Of a DNA stretch of 64,000 bases, positions 45,640 through 59,137 are shown piece after piece. A program made the position numbers and the translations under genes. The notes below the pieces were generated by a model, which was not told the origin of the DNA, did no database searches, and worked only from the letters and a program-made list of their open reading frames with translations. This stretch comes from Mactromeris polynyma (taxonomy: Eukaryota; Mollusca; Bivalvia; Venerida; Mactridae). Location: assembly GCA_032209605.1 (NCBI GenBank), contig JASFXZ010000004.1, positions 33,142,401 to 33,206,400 on the forward strand, given 5' to 3'. Within the stretch, counting starts at the first letter, position 1, and every line of letters starts with the position of its first letter.

Positions 45640-46450
45640 GCCACTTGTTTTATATTGACTTCTTAAGTGAAAACTTTGAAAATCTTCTTCTCATGAACTG
45701 CAATAGCTAAAGTTAAGTTATTTGGCATATAGCATTATCTAGTAGTCCTCTACCAAGTTTAATCAAATGGTGACACTGAGGCAATAACTGGCCCCACCTT
45801 AGTGACACTTGTTTTATATAGTGAAAACTTTAAAAATCTTCTTCACCTTAACCGAAATGACTAGAGATAAGATAATCGGTATTCAGCATTTTCTAGTGGT
45901 CTTCTACCAAGTTTGTTCAAAGTGACCCTGGGGTAAAAACTGGCCCCACCCTAGTGGCCACTTGTTTTACATAGACTTATATCGGGACAACTTTAAAAAT
46001 CTGCTCATGAACTGCAATGGATAGAGATAATACATTTGGCATAAAACATTGTCTAGGGGTCCTCATCCGAGTTTGTTCAACTGGTTACCCTGGGGTCTAA
46101 ACTGGCCCCGCCATAGGGGCCACTTGTTTTGTTTAGACCTATATATGTATTAGGAAAACTTTGAAACTCATCTCCTCATATATCGTAAATGGCTACAGGT
46201 TAGATATTTGGCCTAAAGTCTAGTTGTCCTCTACCAAATTTGTTCAAATGGTGACCTATTGTCATAACTTGCCGCTCCCCGCCTGATTAACATATATTTA
46301 TATAAGGTAAACTTTGAGAATCATATTTTCGTGAACCAGAATGGCTAGAGGTTAGATAAGTGGCATATAGCATTGTCTAGTGGTCATCTACCAAGTTTTT
46401 TTCAAATGGTGACCCTTGGGGCATAACTGGCCACGACCAAGGGGGGCACT
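45640..46450. repeat. Dispersed repeat, about five tandem units of 165 bp
   Basis: Units contain 'ggccacttgttttatataga', 'aaaactttgaaaatcttctt', 'catagcattgtctagtggtc', 'ctaccaagtttgttcaaatg' and 'aactggccccacc'. Same family as 6780-7150. Confidence 0.85.
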
Positions 46451-46795
46451 TGTTTACTTTATCTGTATAAGACATGGTCAAAATATTTGCCATAATAAAA
46501 TACAGGTCAAGATTGAAACTTGGTCATCTATGGTAAAACAATAGATCACATGATCAAATGATGGAAAAACCTTGTGGATTCTTGGGATGCTGCATTTTCT
46601 ACCGGAACTACATAAAACTTGATCCGAATGTTTGTATTTATACATTGCTAGCCCAGTGTGGTACTGGTTCATGTGTGGTCAAAAACTCAGTCACAAGGTC
46701 AAATCATTGAAATTCCTCTTGGACTCTCTTGCGTCCAACATGGCAATGTACTAAGGTGAGCGATATAGGACCATCTTGTTTATTTGACTGACACC
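46450..46795. repeat. Dispersed repeat (pair of 5700-6400)
   Basis: Continues directly from the previous array, as 5700-6400 lies near 6780-7150, so the two families may be parts of one larger repeat. Confidence 0.7.
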
Positions 46796-46869
46796 ACCGT
46801 GAATCGTTATGTGGTTTACGATTCCTTATGCTCTAAGTAAATATTAAGTTTCACGTTCCCCTTGTAGGA

Positions 46870-47125
46870 TTTTTTCACCTGATATGTCCCTGTTCAATTC
46901 GCCCCTTTCTGTCTATGGCCAACTTGTTTTCTTAACTTCCCCTAATTGGTTTAATAATCAGCCATTATCAGTCAGTGATTTCTTGTCGCCCCATCCCCAT
47001 AGATGTTTACCCTTACGCCTCCTCAATTCCAAGTGTGTTGTGTGCTTATGTGTCCCTGGGTTCTGTGTTTGAAGGCATTATCTTGTAAGCTCAGCGTTCC
47101 TTTTACCAAATTAATCCTTCTTTGA
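46870..47125 (+). repeat. Diverged relative of the 'gtagttacgtattctctctc' dispersed repeat
   Basis: Same layout (pyrimidine-rich front, a 'catccccatagatgtttacc' middle, a 'ggcattatcttgtaagctc' end) but strongly diverged. Confidence 0.5.
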
Positions 47126-48199
47126 TATTTGATAATGAATGTATTCAAACATTTGCATAGTATCCTGTTGTAATTGTACACATGTTATTGTCAACTGCTA
47201 ACCCTTAGGTACCATTGCACACTTAGTTCGAAATTTCTGTTGTTCATTGATATTTCAGCGAGCTATAACATTGCTGATTTAAATAAATCGAACAAACGAA
47301 AATTAAGTGATGTACAATGTTCAGATTGTGTGATGAAACTATTGTGAAGAGTATCACAGCAAACTAGTTTTGACCAATCTATATATATCTATAGAGTCTT
47401 ATTCTGTGTGAGTATTTCTGTATGAATGTTGTGTCCATTTATACCTTGTTCATTAAATATACTGATTTAGCTTTATTGGACCATTTTCATAATCTTAGCT
47501 CATTTCTTATTCAGATCGACTACAGACATGGCATCTTCCACGGTCACATCCCTCATAAGTGTGACATTATGAATTATTGAATTTAGTTCTTTGAATTTAC
47601 CGGTAGAATTGTTCTATATTTTCGGCCATCTGTGTATACTGGTCAAGTGTGCTAACCCGCCAATAAAATGTACATAGTTCGTACAAAGTTACTGGATACG
47701 TACTCGTATTTCGTTTGTTACCGCAGTTAGCTATACTATTATCCTTTCAAATGAACTGAACCATCTTAAAACGTCTAAGTAAACATATAGCAGAACCACG
47801 CTCATGTTTTAAGATCACATTTTCACAAAAATGGCGGATTAGCTCACTTTACTACTTCTAGGTAGCTGTACACTACAGAAAGTCCATGTAAATATCTCAT
47901 GTGCTATATGTCTGTATGATTATTAGTTAGGTCGTATTAAATATTAGTCAAAGCACTTGTTGACTTGTTGTCCTTGGATTAAATGCAGACTGACACATAA
48001 ACGACCTTGCTGCTTGGTATCTGATTATTTTAATGGACATCATCAAACACATTAAGACAGAACATATTAATAGCAATTATTGTCAGATACAAACATTCAA
48101 ATGATATAATAAAACTTATTAGTGATGCACTTCACTAGATACTTGAATTTACTGCGTTAACCACTTATAGTTTCAAAGAGAACACCTTTCTATGGTCCG
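47126..48199 (+). other. Intergenic, nothing recognised
   Basis: AT-rich sequence before the pseudogene at 48200. No promoter-like or coding structure could be supported. Confidence 0.5.
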
Positions 48200-49720
48200 A
48201 TGAAAAAGCTGAAATTAAAAACATTTGCTACAATGTACCAAGTTCAAGTAAAAACACAGAAAACCTTACAGGTAATAAAAGCTCACAGAAAATTGATGCA
48301 GCGATTATTCAACGCTGCCAATGCTGGGAGAGCTGTAGAAATAGCATCTGTATATAAAAATGAATTGTCTCAAGTTCCACAGTCTCTTGCAAACGTTGGC
48401 GACGTGATGAATCAAACAGCCAAATCCGATCTACTTGCGGTACTTACAACTGATAATTCAGTTCCTGTCATGGAGGAGCTTCCAGCAGCTACTTTGTCAA
48501 CAGCTGTAGTGATTGATGGCCATGCATTGATACAGGCATTAGGTAAACCAGATGGCTGCGTTACATTTGGAGACCATGCTAACGTGTTTGTTCAGAGTGT
48601 ACTAAAATATTACAACATGTATACAAGCAGAATTGATGTAGTCTTCGACAGATATATAGGAATATCATCAATAAAGGCAAGCACAAGAAACAAACGAGCC
48701 GGCAAACGACGTCCAATTCGTAGAATGATAACTGGTCCTAATGTTCCCCTGCCACAATCATGGGATAACTTCTTGACAGTAAGTGAAAACAAAGCTGATA
48801 TTGCTAGGTTCCTATCTGAGCGTTTGTAAACATATGCAGAGGCGTTACCCAGAGAGAATGAGCTGGTAATAGGAGGAGGCTACCAGGATGTACTGAGAAC
48901 AACGTCCAATAGACGTGAAGTGCACCAACTGTCATCAAATCATGAAGAGGCTGATACGAGAATCATTCTCCATGCGTTGGATGCTGCAAGACAAGGTTAC
49001 GAGAGAATTATTATCAAATGTCAAGATACTCTTACTGATCTTTCATCTTGGACATTTAAACATTCAAGTCTGGATGATGGCTGGGTCGTCCAAGAAAATA
49101 AAACTGTACCCTGCACATATTATTTCTCAGAAGATTTCCTAAAAAGTACGCCGTAATATTTTGGGATTCCATGCATTGACTGGATGCGACACAACTTCCT
49201 CCTTTTCCGGTATTGGCAAGAAGTATATGTCACATGCCCTGACCTTCTGTCGGATATTGGAAGAGACGAACATTTAGATAAGGCAGAGAAGTTTTTATGC
49301 TTGTTGTATGGCGTCAATGAAGAATCTGTTGATGATGCAAGATATTCTCTGTTTGTGAAGGCAAGAAAAACGCTTGAAATGCTACCGCCAACGAGTGATG
49401 CACTTGAACTACACATTGCAAGAGCCAATTATCAAGCAGGTATATGGATCAGAGCTGATAAATCGATTATGGAAACAGAAATCAAGCCTGCAGATACAAA
49501 CTCTTGGCAAGATGGTGCTGAAGGATTATAAGTTGTATTGAAACGTTTACCAACTTACTTTACGGATGCTTGCATTGAACTAACAAGTTGTGGATGTAAC
49601 AAAAGTGCAAATCTATCCGCTGCAAATGTTTCAAGTCATGATTGAAGTGCACACCAGCATGTGGCTGTGATGGGGTCAATTGCGCTAACCCAATTGATGA
49701 TTGAGATTGACACAAATGTT
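48200..49720 (+). pseudogene. Degraded copy of a multicopy gene with an acidic nuclease-like core and CXC (tesmin/TSO1-like) cysteine cluster
   Basis: One frame runs from 48200 to about 49600, interrupted by stops at 48827, 49154 and 49529. It reads AVVIDGHALIQALGKP..., KYYNMYTSRIDVVFDRYIGI, SSNHEEADTRIILHALDAAR, GIPCIDWMRHNFLLF. A one-base shift at about 49605 then gives CKSIRCKCFKS, stop, LKCTPACGCDGVNCANP, a CXC-type zinc-binding cluster. I recognise this combination from large families of uncharacterised proteins in invertebrates, whose HEEADTR and expected DTD motifs recall PIN/FEN-type nucleases; that function is inference. The DTDVLVL-type motif is missing here (QDTLTDLSSW), suggesting a deletion. 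No introns are visible, which fits a retrocopy or mobile-element gene. Confidence 0.75.
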
Positions 49721-50609
49721 ACATAGAGACATTTCTGAAGAGAATTGGAATACATTTAAGTGTAACTGTTTTAAAACGAACTGCTTAATGTTTCTATGGA
49801 TGACTTGTAGCATTTTCTTACATTAATACATAGTTCGATAATGACAAAATCTTAATTGTCTTTTACACTTAAATGACTTTTGACCTAGTTGAATTTAATT
49901 GATACGAATCAAAATCCAATGACCAAGATAAACCATTTCCAGATCTTAAAGTATTTATATCATTTATTTATTTTCCATTTGAGTCAAAAGTTTTGACGGG
50001 ATTGAGATTTCTCGTGTTCATGTGTCAATTTACCCCACCCACTTTTAGCAGTATATGTTTGCCCGTAAATTAATAATTATGACTGTTAATAATGTTATTT
50101 ATTAATAGCCTAATGTCTCACCTTTAATCTAGTATCATGTATGTCTTAGAATAGCATCAATGACGATATTATGACAAATGTATCGTTCATACACAACGAT
50201 TTCTAACGATTTTTTGCCATTTCTGGGGTGTTCTCATTAATATTCATGAATATGGAAATGAGCTAATTAGCAAAAAGTTATTTTTAGTAAAGGCCCAATA
50301 TGTTAGCTTCATTTTGATACCATTTTTGTAGTTTTATACTCGAAAATGGCGAAGATATAATGATAATTCAAGTGAGATATATGAAAAATGAACTTACTTG
50401 ACCTTTGACCTAATTCTGAGAAAACGAGGCAGAATCACGGATGGCATGGGGCAGTTTCAGATTACACACATATCAAAGATAACATATAACATGCATGCCC
50501 AATTCTACTCTCTGATGCCATGGCCTGTCACATTTTCTCCTGATGGGCTCCCAACGTTTATTAACAGTTATCTAAAATTGATTGTCCGTTCGGAATATCT
50601 AGGGAATTA
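49721..50609 (+). other. Intergenic, nothing recognised
   Basis: AT-rich. The 70-codon frame at 50398-50610 shows no family resemblance. Confidence 0.5.
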
Positions 50610-50617
50610 AGTTGGTA

Positions 50618-50805
50618 CATGGTGGCAGTTGTGGGCACTACCATACAATTTCTCGTGTTAATATATTTATCTGAGATGGAAATATATCACGATGCTTACC
50701 TAGTTAATCAAATAATTATCATGATAATTATGTAAACTAGATTCTTTAACATGATAACAAAATATGTATCTAGTTATTATGTAGTTGACAGGTGGCAGAC
50801 GTGTG
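50618..50805. mobile_element. MITE-like element, relative of 6538-6708
   Basis: Ends carry 'tggtggcag' and 'aggtggcag'. The interior shares 'caatttctcgtgttaa', 'tctagttatt' and 'ttctttaac.tgataac' with the first copy. The ends are more decayed. Confidence 0.6.
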
Positions 50806-50999
50806 CCATCATGCTCGAAAGATTTTAGCAAACATGACATTTGTTTACATGAGACGAGAATGACAAAAATCTACTTCAACGTAACATATCTGCTGTAAGA
50901 ATGGTGTTCAACCCAACACGATTGTGGTTCAAACTGGTAGATATTGCCACCTTGATCACACAACAAACGGTTATTTAGAGTGAACAGTAAAAATACCAC

Positions 51000-51105
51000 C
51001 TCAATAATAACACCATCTCAAAATTAAGAACACAATAATTTTCAAGTCCATTTGTACTGTAAGGCTCTTAATTAAACCTCAATATTAAGACCAACTCTAT
51101 ATTAA
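51000..51105. repeat. Diverged relative of the inverted repeat at 23036
   Basis: Carries acctcaataataacacc and acctcaatattaagacc, but here both arms read the same way rather than inverted. Confidence 0.4.
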
Positions 51106-51114
51106 AATAAAGTC

Positions 51115-51410
51115 ATGTTTGTGGAACACGAAACATCGGTCAAATGGCGCTAGCTGGGATCTAACCAGGTTCTACGGATTACCTGTCCGTTATGCTAACC
51201 ACTACACCAATACGACCTGCCCTCATTTTCGTGTTAATTTAACTTATATAAAGTTGATTAAGGTAAACTACACTTTGGACGAAGTACGGGGCGAATTTTT
51301 ACATCCGTCACACAGAACTTAACACCAGCTGTAGTAATATTGGAACACGAAAAATCGGTCAATGGAGCTACCGGGAAGACCAGTTTCCAAGGGTCCCAGT
51401 GGTAGTCTTA
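51115..51410 (-). mobile_element. Dimeric tRNA-derived SINE (reverse)
   Basis: On the minus strand: a tRNA-like head, 'agctccattgaccg', a tail, the spacer with cagctggtgttaagttctgt and cttcgtccaaagtgtagttt, then a second tRNA-like head with A box 'tggtgtagtggttagc'. It shows the uninterrupted form of the copy broken by the Tc1-like element at 13350-14831. Confidence 0.75.
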
Positions 51411-51606
51411 TTAGTGAGGTTCTAATGTATGTGTTAATGCAAAATAATTTCTTCGCGAAACTCAAAATACGACAGTGACACTATCTATGAAGCTTTGAAG
51501 CTATGTCTGCAATGTTTATCATTTCTAAGAATGAAATTTACGTGACTGTAGTTTTGCCTTTCGGCTATTATGGTATAAATAAGTTATTATTGATTAGCGT
51601 TCTCAA

Positions 51607-52565
51607 AGGTTCAACGTGGGACCAATATATGTTCACCATGGTACAAATACAGGTTCAACGTGGTACAAATATAGATTCAACGTGGTACAAATATAGGTTC
51701 AACATGGTACAAATATAGGTTCAACGTGGTACAAATATAGGTTCAACGTGGTACAAATATAGGTTCAACCTGGTACAAATATAGGTTCAACCTGGTACAA
51801 ATATAGGTTCAACGTGTTACAAATATACGTTCAACCTGGTACAAATATAGGTTCAACCTGGTACAAATATAGGTTCAACTTGGGACCAATATGGGTTCAG
51901 CGTGGGACCAATATAGATTTAACCTGGTACAAATATATGTTCAACTTGGGACCAATATGGGTTCAGCGTGGGACCAATATAGGTTCAACCTGGTACAAAT
52001 ATAGGTTCAACCTGGTACAAATATGGGTTCAGCGTGGGACCAATATAGGTTCAACCTGGTATAAATATAGGTTCAACCTGGTACAAATATGGGTTCAGCG
52101 TGGGACCAATATAGGTTTAACCTGGTACAAATATAGGTTCAACCTGGTACCAATATAGGTTCAACCTGGTACAAATATAGGTTCAACCTGGTACAAATAT
52201 GGGTTCAGCGTGGGACCAATATAGGTTCAACCTGGTACAAATATGGGTTCAGCGTGAGACCAATATAGGTTCAATCTGGTACAAATATAGGTTCAACCTG
52301 GTACAAATATAGGTTCAACCTGGTACAAATATGGGTTCAGCGTGGGACCAATATAGGTTCAACCTGGTACAAATATAGGTTCAACCTGGTACAAATATAG
52401 GTTCAACGTGGTACAAATATAGGTTCAACGTGGGACCAATATAGGTTCAACCTGGTACAAATATAGGTTCAACCTGGTACAAATATGGGTTCAGCGTGGG
52501 ACCAATATAGGTTCAACCTAGTACAAATATCGGTTCAGCGTAGGACCAATATAGATTCAACCAGT
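51607..52565. repeat. 22-bp minisatellite, about 43 copies, with 66-bp higher-order units
   Basis: Main unit: 'ttcaacctggtacaaatata' plus gg. A second unit type, 'ttcagcgtgggaccaatata' plus gg, occurs after every two to three main units, making 66- and 88-bp blocks. Confidence 0.96.
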
Positions 52566-55553
52566 CCTGATCGTGTTGCCCTTTTGCTAAAATTAACAAT
52601 TAACACACTAGATCTACTTCTGAAAAGCAGACAAAACACTACATAAACACTCTTAATTTATCTTGAGAAAACATTCAGAACTTGACACTTTTGTAGAGAA
52701 ATTCATTACTAATATACGTGTACTCGTGCTTATGACTTTAGAAACAGAACATAACAGATATTTTATTTAGGGTTTGAGCAAGGCCCCTCATCCATACAAC
52801 ATATGTGTACACCAATATGTCAAATTAGTTAAGTAAAGTGATGATGAACGAAAAATGAAAAACATATGAAATATCAATTCGTCAAGTTCATATTAAAAAA
52901 TATTATTGGAAAAATGCAAACATCATTAAATTTGTTGACTTGATCTATTCAAATAACAAAACTATTATAAGAAATCTTGCCATGTATACTTACAAATCAT
53001 TTGAAATGAGAAACTAAACATTTTATATGAATTAATATACTCTCATGCAGCTTACGTTTCCTATGTCCTACTATATTGACTTTAATTTATAGATACTGTT
53101 GTTGTTTTTCAGTACACTGTTTATACTTATATAGTTTCATAAGATTTTATAATTGTGCGTAAAATTAACGCTATTTAGATAGTATCACATTTTGTATTTA
53201 CATCTACATTGTACTAGAACTGTTGAAACTATATACATGATATTATAAAAGTATTAATGTGGCCATTGACCACATATATTGTAAATGTTGTTAATATTTA
53301 TTAATTTTGTATACTCATAGACTGTAAAGTCTAATGTATGGATAAATAAACCAAACATATCGAAGCAAGATAATGATTAACATTAATGTAATGTGTGTGA
53401 TATTGACATAATCAGTTGAATATAACAAATAAAATAAAACATTACAAATTAACTATAGAAAATAATATAATACTTGCTCTATTGAAGTATGTTTTCCTAT
53501 TTTCATTGCACACTTTATGAAACACGCTAAATTATTTATTTAAGAATAACCACATGTTTTGAAGAAAGTAATTGATTTAATTTAAACGTACTTCACGCCT
53601 GCGTCTCATTGGAACAGCAACATTTTGTATGCGTTGAAAATGTTCCAATGAGTCTCGCGTTGTCGCTCCAATGAGTCCAAAATGGACGTGAACGGTGAGG
53701 TGGGGTCTTATTTTTTTCCTTTTAGAGGTTTTATACGCGTAACATTCACATATGATTGCTTATGCCTTATGTAAAATGTAAAAATTCGGAACAAATACCA
53801 AAACCCGAATGTCTAGAACTTGCATAACTTTCCAAAGCTTATTGTTGACACCGGCGAAATATTTTTTTATGAAAAGTGGTATCTCTCTCTGTATTTTACC
53901 GCTTCAACGACACATGTATAGCTATATATTGACAAGAAGGTTGTCTGAAAACAAATATTTGGAAACATTTGTTCACGTTAGGATGCATTATACTCGATTA
54001 AGGTTCCAATAAGAAAGTGATTGCTCCAATATAAATTCCATACAAAAAAAAGACGAATTATTATGTGTGTAATTAGGTCTCTGGTAAACAAAAGCTGACG
54101 CAACAAAAAGTAGTCCCGACATTTTTTTATATTTTTCAGCCACAAGATGCGAGTTCAGATGATTGTATCACATATCATATTCAAATTAACAGGACATTAA
54201 TTTTCTATGAAATAAATTGTGTTACGAGGTACAAAATAAACATCATAGCGCTTACGTCACGCTCGTTTTGTTGTGGCGTCAAACACACGTGAGCTGTTAT
54301 TTCACTAGTGAAATATCGAATATAATACATGTATGTTATAACCACTCTTCGCCGTATATTATGTTATAAGTGACAGTTATTTACGGCAGAATGATACAAT
54401 GAAATAACACTATACCATCTTTGCAGAAGGCTCTTTAAATATGAATACAGCCCAATTACTGGTAGATCTATTTAACGGTTTGATACGTCAATGGTACATT
54501 TTAAATTCATAATCATATAAGGTTATGACGATACATAGTATTGCTGTACTGCAAGGGAAGATAACTGCTGCGTGGAGTTTGATCATTAAGCCGTTTACGT
54601 GACATTTCAAAGTTCTGCTGAATTATACAAAATAATTATTTAGTATGACGATGGTAAATTGTTTAGAGTGTAATTGTAAGCATATTCTGCGTTTATGTGA
54701 GCTATTTTTATTTACACGCGTTAGTTGACCACTTTGTAGGCGTAGTTTACGTGAAAGCCGAATATCTTACACGGGATGACCAACATTTTTATATTCGATA
54801 TTTGGTCATATGATTCATTTCATTTTGGTATTTCATCTCTGCAAGGTGCTTTTTAATCATTTTGAGAGTATAAGCATACACTCCCTTTCTAAAACGAACA
54901 CAATATCACAGCTACTGCCAAATAAACGAGTTTATATTATGACAGGTTATTCATGTAATTGTTGTATATTTTGTGTTATATTTATCCTTATGGCTTTTGA
55001 ATCATTCGTTTACATATGAACGTGTGTAGAATTTTATCAGTATTAATACGTTTTGATATTTTAAGGCTTAAGTATACGTTTGTACCGTAAACTATATTAA
55101 ACATAATATACTCATTTTCTTCAAACTGACACAGGTTGCTCAATATTGAAACATGAATGCTGCCGTACAAAATTAATGCCCCATGTGAAAGGATTAGTAC
55201 AGATTCGAAACAAAATATAAACTATCACTAAATAGAAACTGTCATTTCGACTTTTAGCACGAGTCATTTGTTTGCAGATTCGTTGAGAATGGTTGATATG
55301 CTTAAGTATATACATGTAGTATTAATGAACATATTTTAATAAATAGCTCGACCACGCATGTTAATTATCATTACCATTGATTCTATTTATATGTAAAAAC
55401 AAATCAACTTGGCGAAAGCGGAAAATATTTATTATATTAGCATGCGTTCGTGCAATCACAATCTCTTACAAAACCCACAACATCTTCAGGGATGTTATGT
55501 TTTGGATTTGCTCTCTATGCAGAGAAGCTTCAAAATAAAAGCTAAGTAGTAAC
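52566..55553 (+). other. Intergenic, no feature supported
   Basis: Strongly AT-rich. Contains a retrotransposon-like tail (aataaaccaaacatatcgaa) near 53345 and three related words around 'ttccaatgagtc' at 53610-53680. No gene was recognised. Confidence 0.5.
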
Positions 55554-55673
55554 CCACTTTTGATGTATTATGTATATATGTTGTATGTATATGGGCAGGA
55601 GGCCTAAGTACAAATAAACTTTGAAACTTACTTACATATTGAAATGAGTTATTTTTAAAACATATTACATATT

Positions 55674-56665
55674 ATGTACTCTTATGTCTTATTTATATTG
55701 TATGTACATTTGCGTTTTACTTATATTGTATGTACATTTGTGTTTTACTTATATTGTATGTACATTTGTGTTTTACTTATATTGTATGTACATTTGTGTT
55801 TTACTTATATTGTATGTACATTTGCATTGTACTTATATTGTATGTACATTTGTGTTTTACTTATATTGTATGTACATTTGTGTTTTACTTATATTGTATG
55901 TACATTTGTGTTTTACTTATATTGTATGTACATTTGCATTTTACTTATATTGTATGTACATTTGCATTTTACTTATATTGTATGTACATTTGTGTTTTAC
56001 TTATATTGTATGTACATTTGCATTGTACTTATATTGTATGTACATTTGTGTTTTACTTATATTGTATGTACATTTGTGTTTTACTTATATTGTATGTACA
56101 TTTGTGTTTTACTTATATTGTATGTACATTTGTGTTTTACTTATATTGTATGTACATTTGTGTTTTACTTATATTGTATGTACATTTGTGTTTTACTTAT
56201 ATTGTATGTACATTTGTGTTTTACTTATATTGTATGTACATTTGTGTTTTACTTATATTGTATGTACATTTGTGTTTTACTTATATTGTATGTACATTTG
56301 TGTTTTACTTATATTGTATGTACATTTGTGTTTTACTTATATTGTATGTACATTTGTGTTTTACTTATATTGTATGTACATTCTTGTTTTACTTATATTG
56401 TATGTACATTTGTGTTTTACTTATATTGTATGTACATTTGTGTTTTACTTATATTGTATGTACATTTGTGTTTTACTTATATTGTATGTACATTTGTGTT
56501 TTACTTATATTGTATGTACAATTGTGTTTTACTTATATTGTATGTACATTCTTGTTTTACTTATATTGTATGTACATTTGTGTTTTACTTATATTGTATG
56601 TACATTTGTGTTTTACTTATATTGTATGTACATTTGTGTTTTACTTATATTGTATGTACATTTGT
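55674..56665. repeat. 28-bp minisatellite, copy B
   Basis: Same unit count and order of variants as 28199-29190. Confidence 0.97.
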
Positions 56666-56972
56666 AAATGACAGGGTTTTTGTTTTCCATGTGACTGATT
56701 TGTATAATGGGACGAAGACCTAAATAAAAGAAGACTCGCAATAAATATTGTTATTGTTATTAAAATGCTACATAATGAGTTTTCTGTTGATTTCTGTTAG
56801 AGTAAACAATAATATTAATAAAGAATTGCAGTGTCGAAAAAAGTATATTTAAACCGGTCAACATCACTGTAACGGCTTTAAATCACTGTGCCATAATTCA
56901 ATGAAGAATATCAATGTAAAAATGACTGATTCGCTGTTTTGACCAGTATATATTTATTGATTAATTTTACAG

Positions 56973-57057
56973 CTCAAGAAATCATTCCCATGGCATGTCG
57001 ATAGTAAAGTTTGGTCTGCAGACTGGGGTGACTGTAGTTAAAGAGGACTTGGACGAG
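56973..57057 (+). CDS. C3-like exon 11, duplicate
   Basis: Identical to exon 11 at 29498-29582 (MG8 strand, GMSIVKFGLQTG), with the same splice sites. No exons 1-10 precede it in the window. In a real duplicate it would be part of a truncated gene starting inside an intron; in an assembly error it is the same exon or its allele. Confidence 0.75.
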
Positions 57058-57590
57058 GTACTGTTTTATACTAATATTTGAATAAGAAGGTAAAATATAT
57101 GAAATTTATTTCATGTTGCGGAAGCAGCCTTTTTCAAATACATTGGTTTAAACTTTAATTTATTATTTGCAAATACAAGTAAATATTACAATATAATACC
57201 ATAATAATATAACTAACTAAAAAACTTAACAGTCAACCTGTCCGGGGCACAGAAAAATATTATGAACGATTCTTGCCTCTCAGTTCTCAGATGTCAACTT
57301 TTCAATGCATTGTTTAACTTTGGAGATTGAGGGAGTAAAATCGATTACAATGCTTGCTGAGTGTTGAGGCATTGTTGTCGAAAATTGAGTGTGAATTTTA
57401 GATGGTGTGGAAATTATAATTGCTGAGTATAGTCTTTTTGCCCTCAGATCTCAAAATCACACTCAAATCTCAAAGAAAATGAGAACTAAAATACTTGCTG
57501 TCAATATGCACTGCTGCTATCATCAGACATTCAGATTTACCAGAGTGAATTTTGACTTCTGAGCACAGTGTTATTTGTTTGTCTTTCCAG

Positions 57591-57671
57591 TTGATGGAAC
57601 GTAATAAGAACATTTTCCTTTATGAAACCCCGGATAGCCAGGAAGGTTATGTAGTGTTCTATCTATACACG
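57591..57671 (+). CDS. C3-like exon 12, duplicate
   Basis: Identical to 30116-30196 (LMERNKNIFLYETPDSQEGY...), splice sites intact. Confidence 0.75.
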
Positions 57672-57917
57672 GTAAGACTATGATGCATTATCTACTGTAT
57701 AATCAGTACCGTCTGGTCCTTTACACGTCATACAACATCAGGGATTTACAAATCTAGGTCTGGACACTGATACATATAGCACAGTCATATATTTTGAGAT
57801 ACGTGTTTTAAATCATGTGGTCCACCGATTCTGTTGGGGCTTTGAATTATATACACATTCAGGTTCATGTGGCGAAATTTGCATTTGTAAGTATTAACGT
57901 TGAAGAAGACCCTATGT

Positions 57918-58115
57918 GCACCTTATAGCGTTATGTTGGGCTTAGGTGGGCACCTTATAGCGTTATGTTGGGCTTAGGTGGGCACCTTATAGCGTTATGT
58001 TGGGCTTAGGTGGGCACCTTATAGCGTTATGTTGGGCTTAGGTGGGCACCTTATAGCGTTATGTTGGGCTTAGGTGGGCACCTTATAGCGTTATGTTGGG
58101 CTTAGGTGGGCACCT
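57918..58115. repeat. 32-bp minisatellite, copy B
   Basis: Same 6.2 copies as 30443-30640. The reverse SINE that follows is at 58116-58255. Confidence 0.97.
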
Positions 58116-58507
58116 GGGTTGAACCACCGGCTTTCTGTAAGCCCACTGGTAGTTTCCGAACATATTCTGTATCCAGGGTTGGATTTGAACCCACATCAGT
58201 TACGGTCAGGTGATTTGTAGTAGGTGACCAAAACCACTTGACCATTACGCCTCCCTATACTTGGCATATACAAGACGTTATGTCACCATTTGGTAGATTT
58301 GCAACACTGATATGCAAATAGCAAAACTATGTTAGTACGACTAATGAATACACAATTTCAACTTCCCGAATTCAACATTTCGTTTGAGGGAAATAATGAA
58401 GTGTGACTGTCTACACCTGTCACACGTAGGTCACAGCATATTTAATGTTGAGTAAACGAACGCTTAAGAGTAATACGTCAGTAATTCTTGAGACATTACG
58501 TTTTCAG

Positions 58508-58619
58508 TTAAATTCTACAACGAATGATTTTGTTTTCCGGGTGGAGGATACATACAATAAAACTTTGTCTACATTAAGACAGCCTGCTATTGTGGAAGTC
58601 TACGATTACTATAATGATG
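58508..58619 (+). CDS. C3-like exon 13, duplicate
   Basis: Identical to 31033-31144 (QPAIVEVYDYYND), splice sites intact. Confidence 0.75.
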
Positions 58620-58877
58620 GTATGTGATAATTTATTGTACTATACCATTAGTTGTGAAGTAACATATTCACTCCGTTCTCTGCGTTTCCCAACCGACATC
58701 ACCATCACATTTTGGGACATTTAATAAACTAAGACTGTGTTTAGTTGGTAGCTGAGGTGTTTCTGTTAACTCTGCATGAGCTTGTTTATTTACGATTTTG
58801 TGGTTATTTTGATTTTTTAGCATTGCGATGCAAAATTATTTAGTTACTGATGGCAAGTTCAGTATTCCGTTTCTTCG

Positions 58878-59137
58878 TACTGGATTATTTACGGTGTATA
58901 CATTGTTGTATACGTACTGGATTATTTACGGTGTATACATTGTTGTATACGTACTGGATTATTTACGGTGTATACATTGTTGTATACGTACTGGATTATT
59001 TACGGTGTATACATTGTTGTATACGTACTGGATTATTTACGGTGTATACATTGTTGTATACGTACTGGATTATTTACGGTGTATACATTGTTGTATACGT
59101 ACTGGATTATTTACGGTGTATACATTGTTGTATACGT
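58878..59137. repeat. 37-bp minisatellite, copy B
   Basis: Seven identical units as in copy A. The dispersed repeat that follows is at 59138-59485. Confidence 0.97.
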
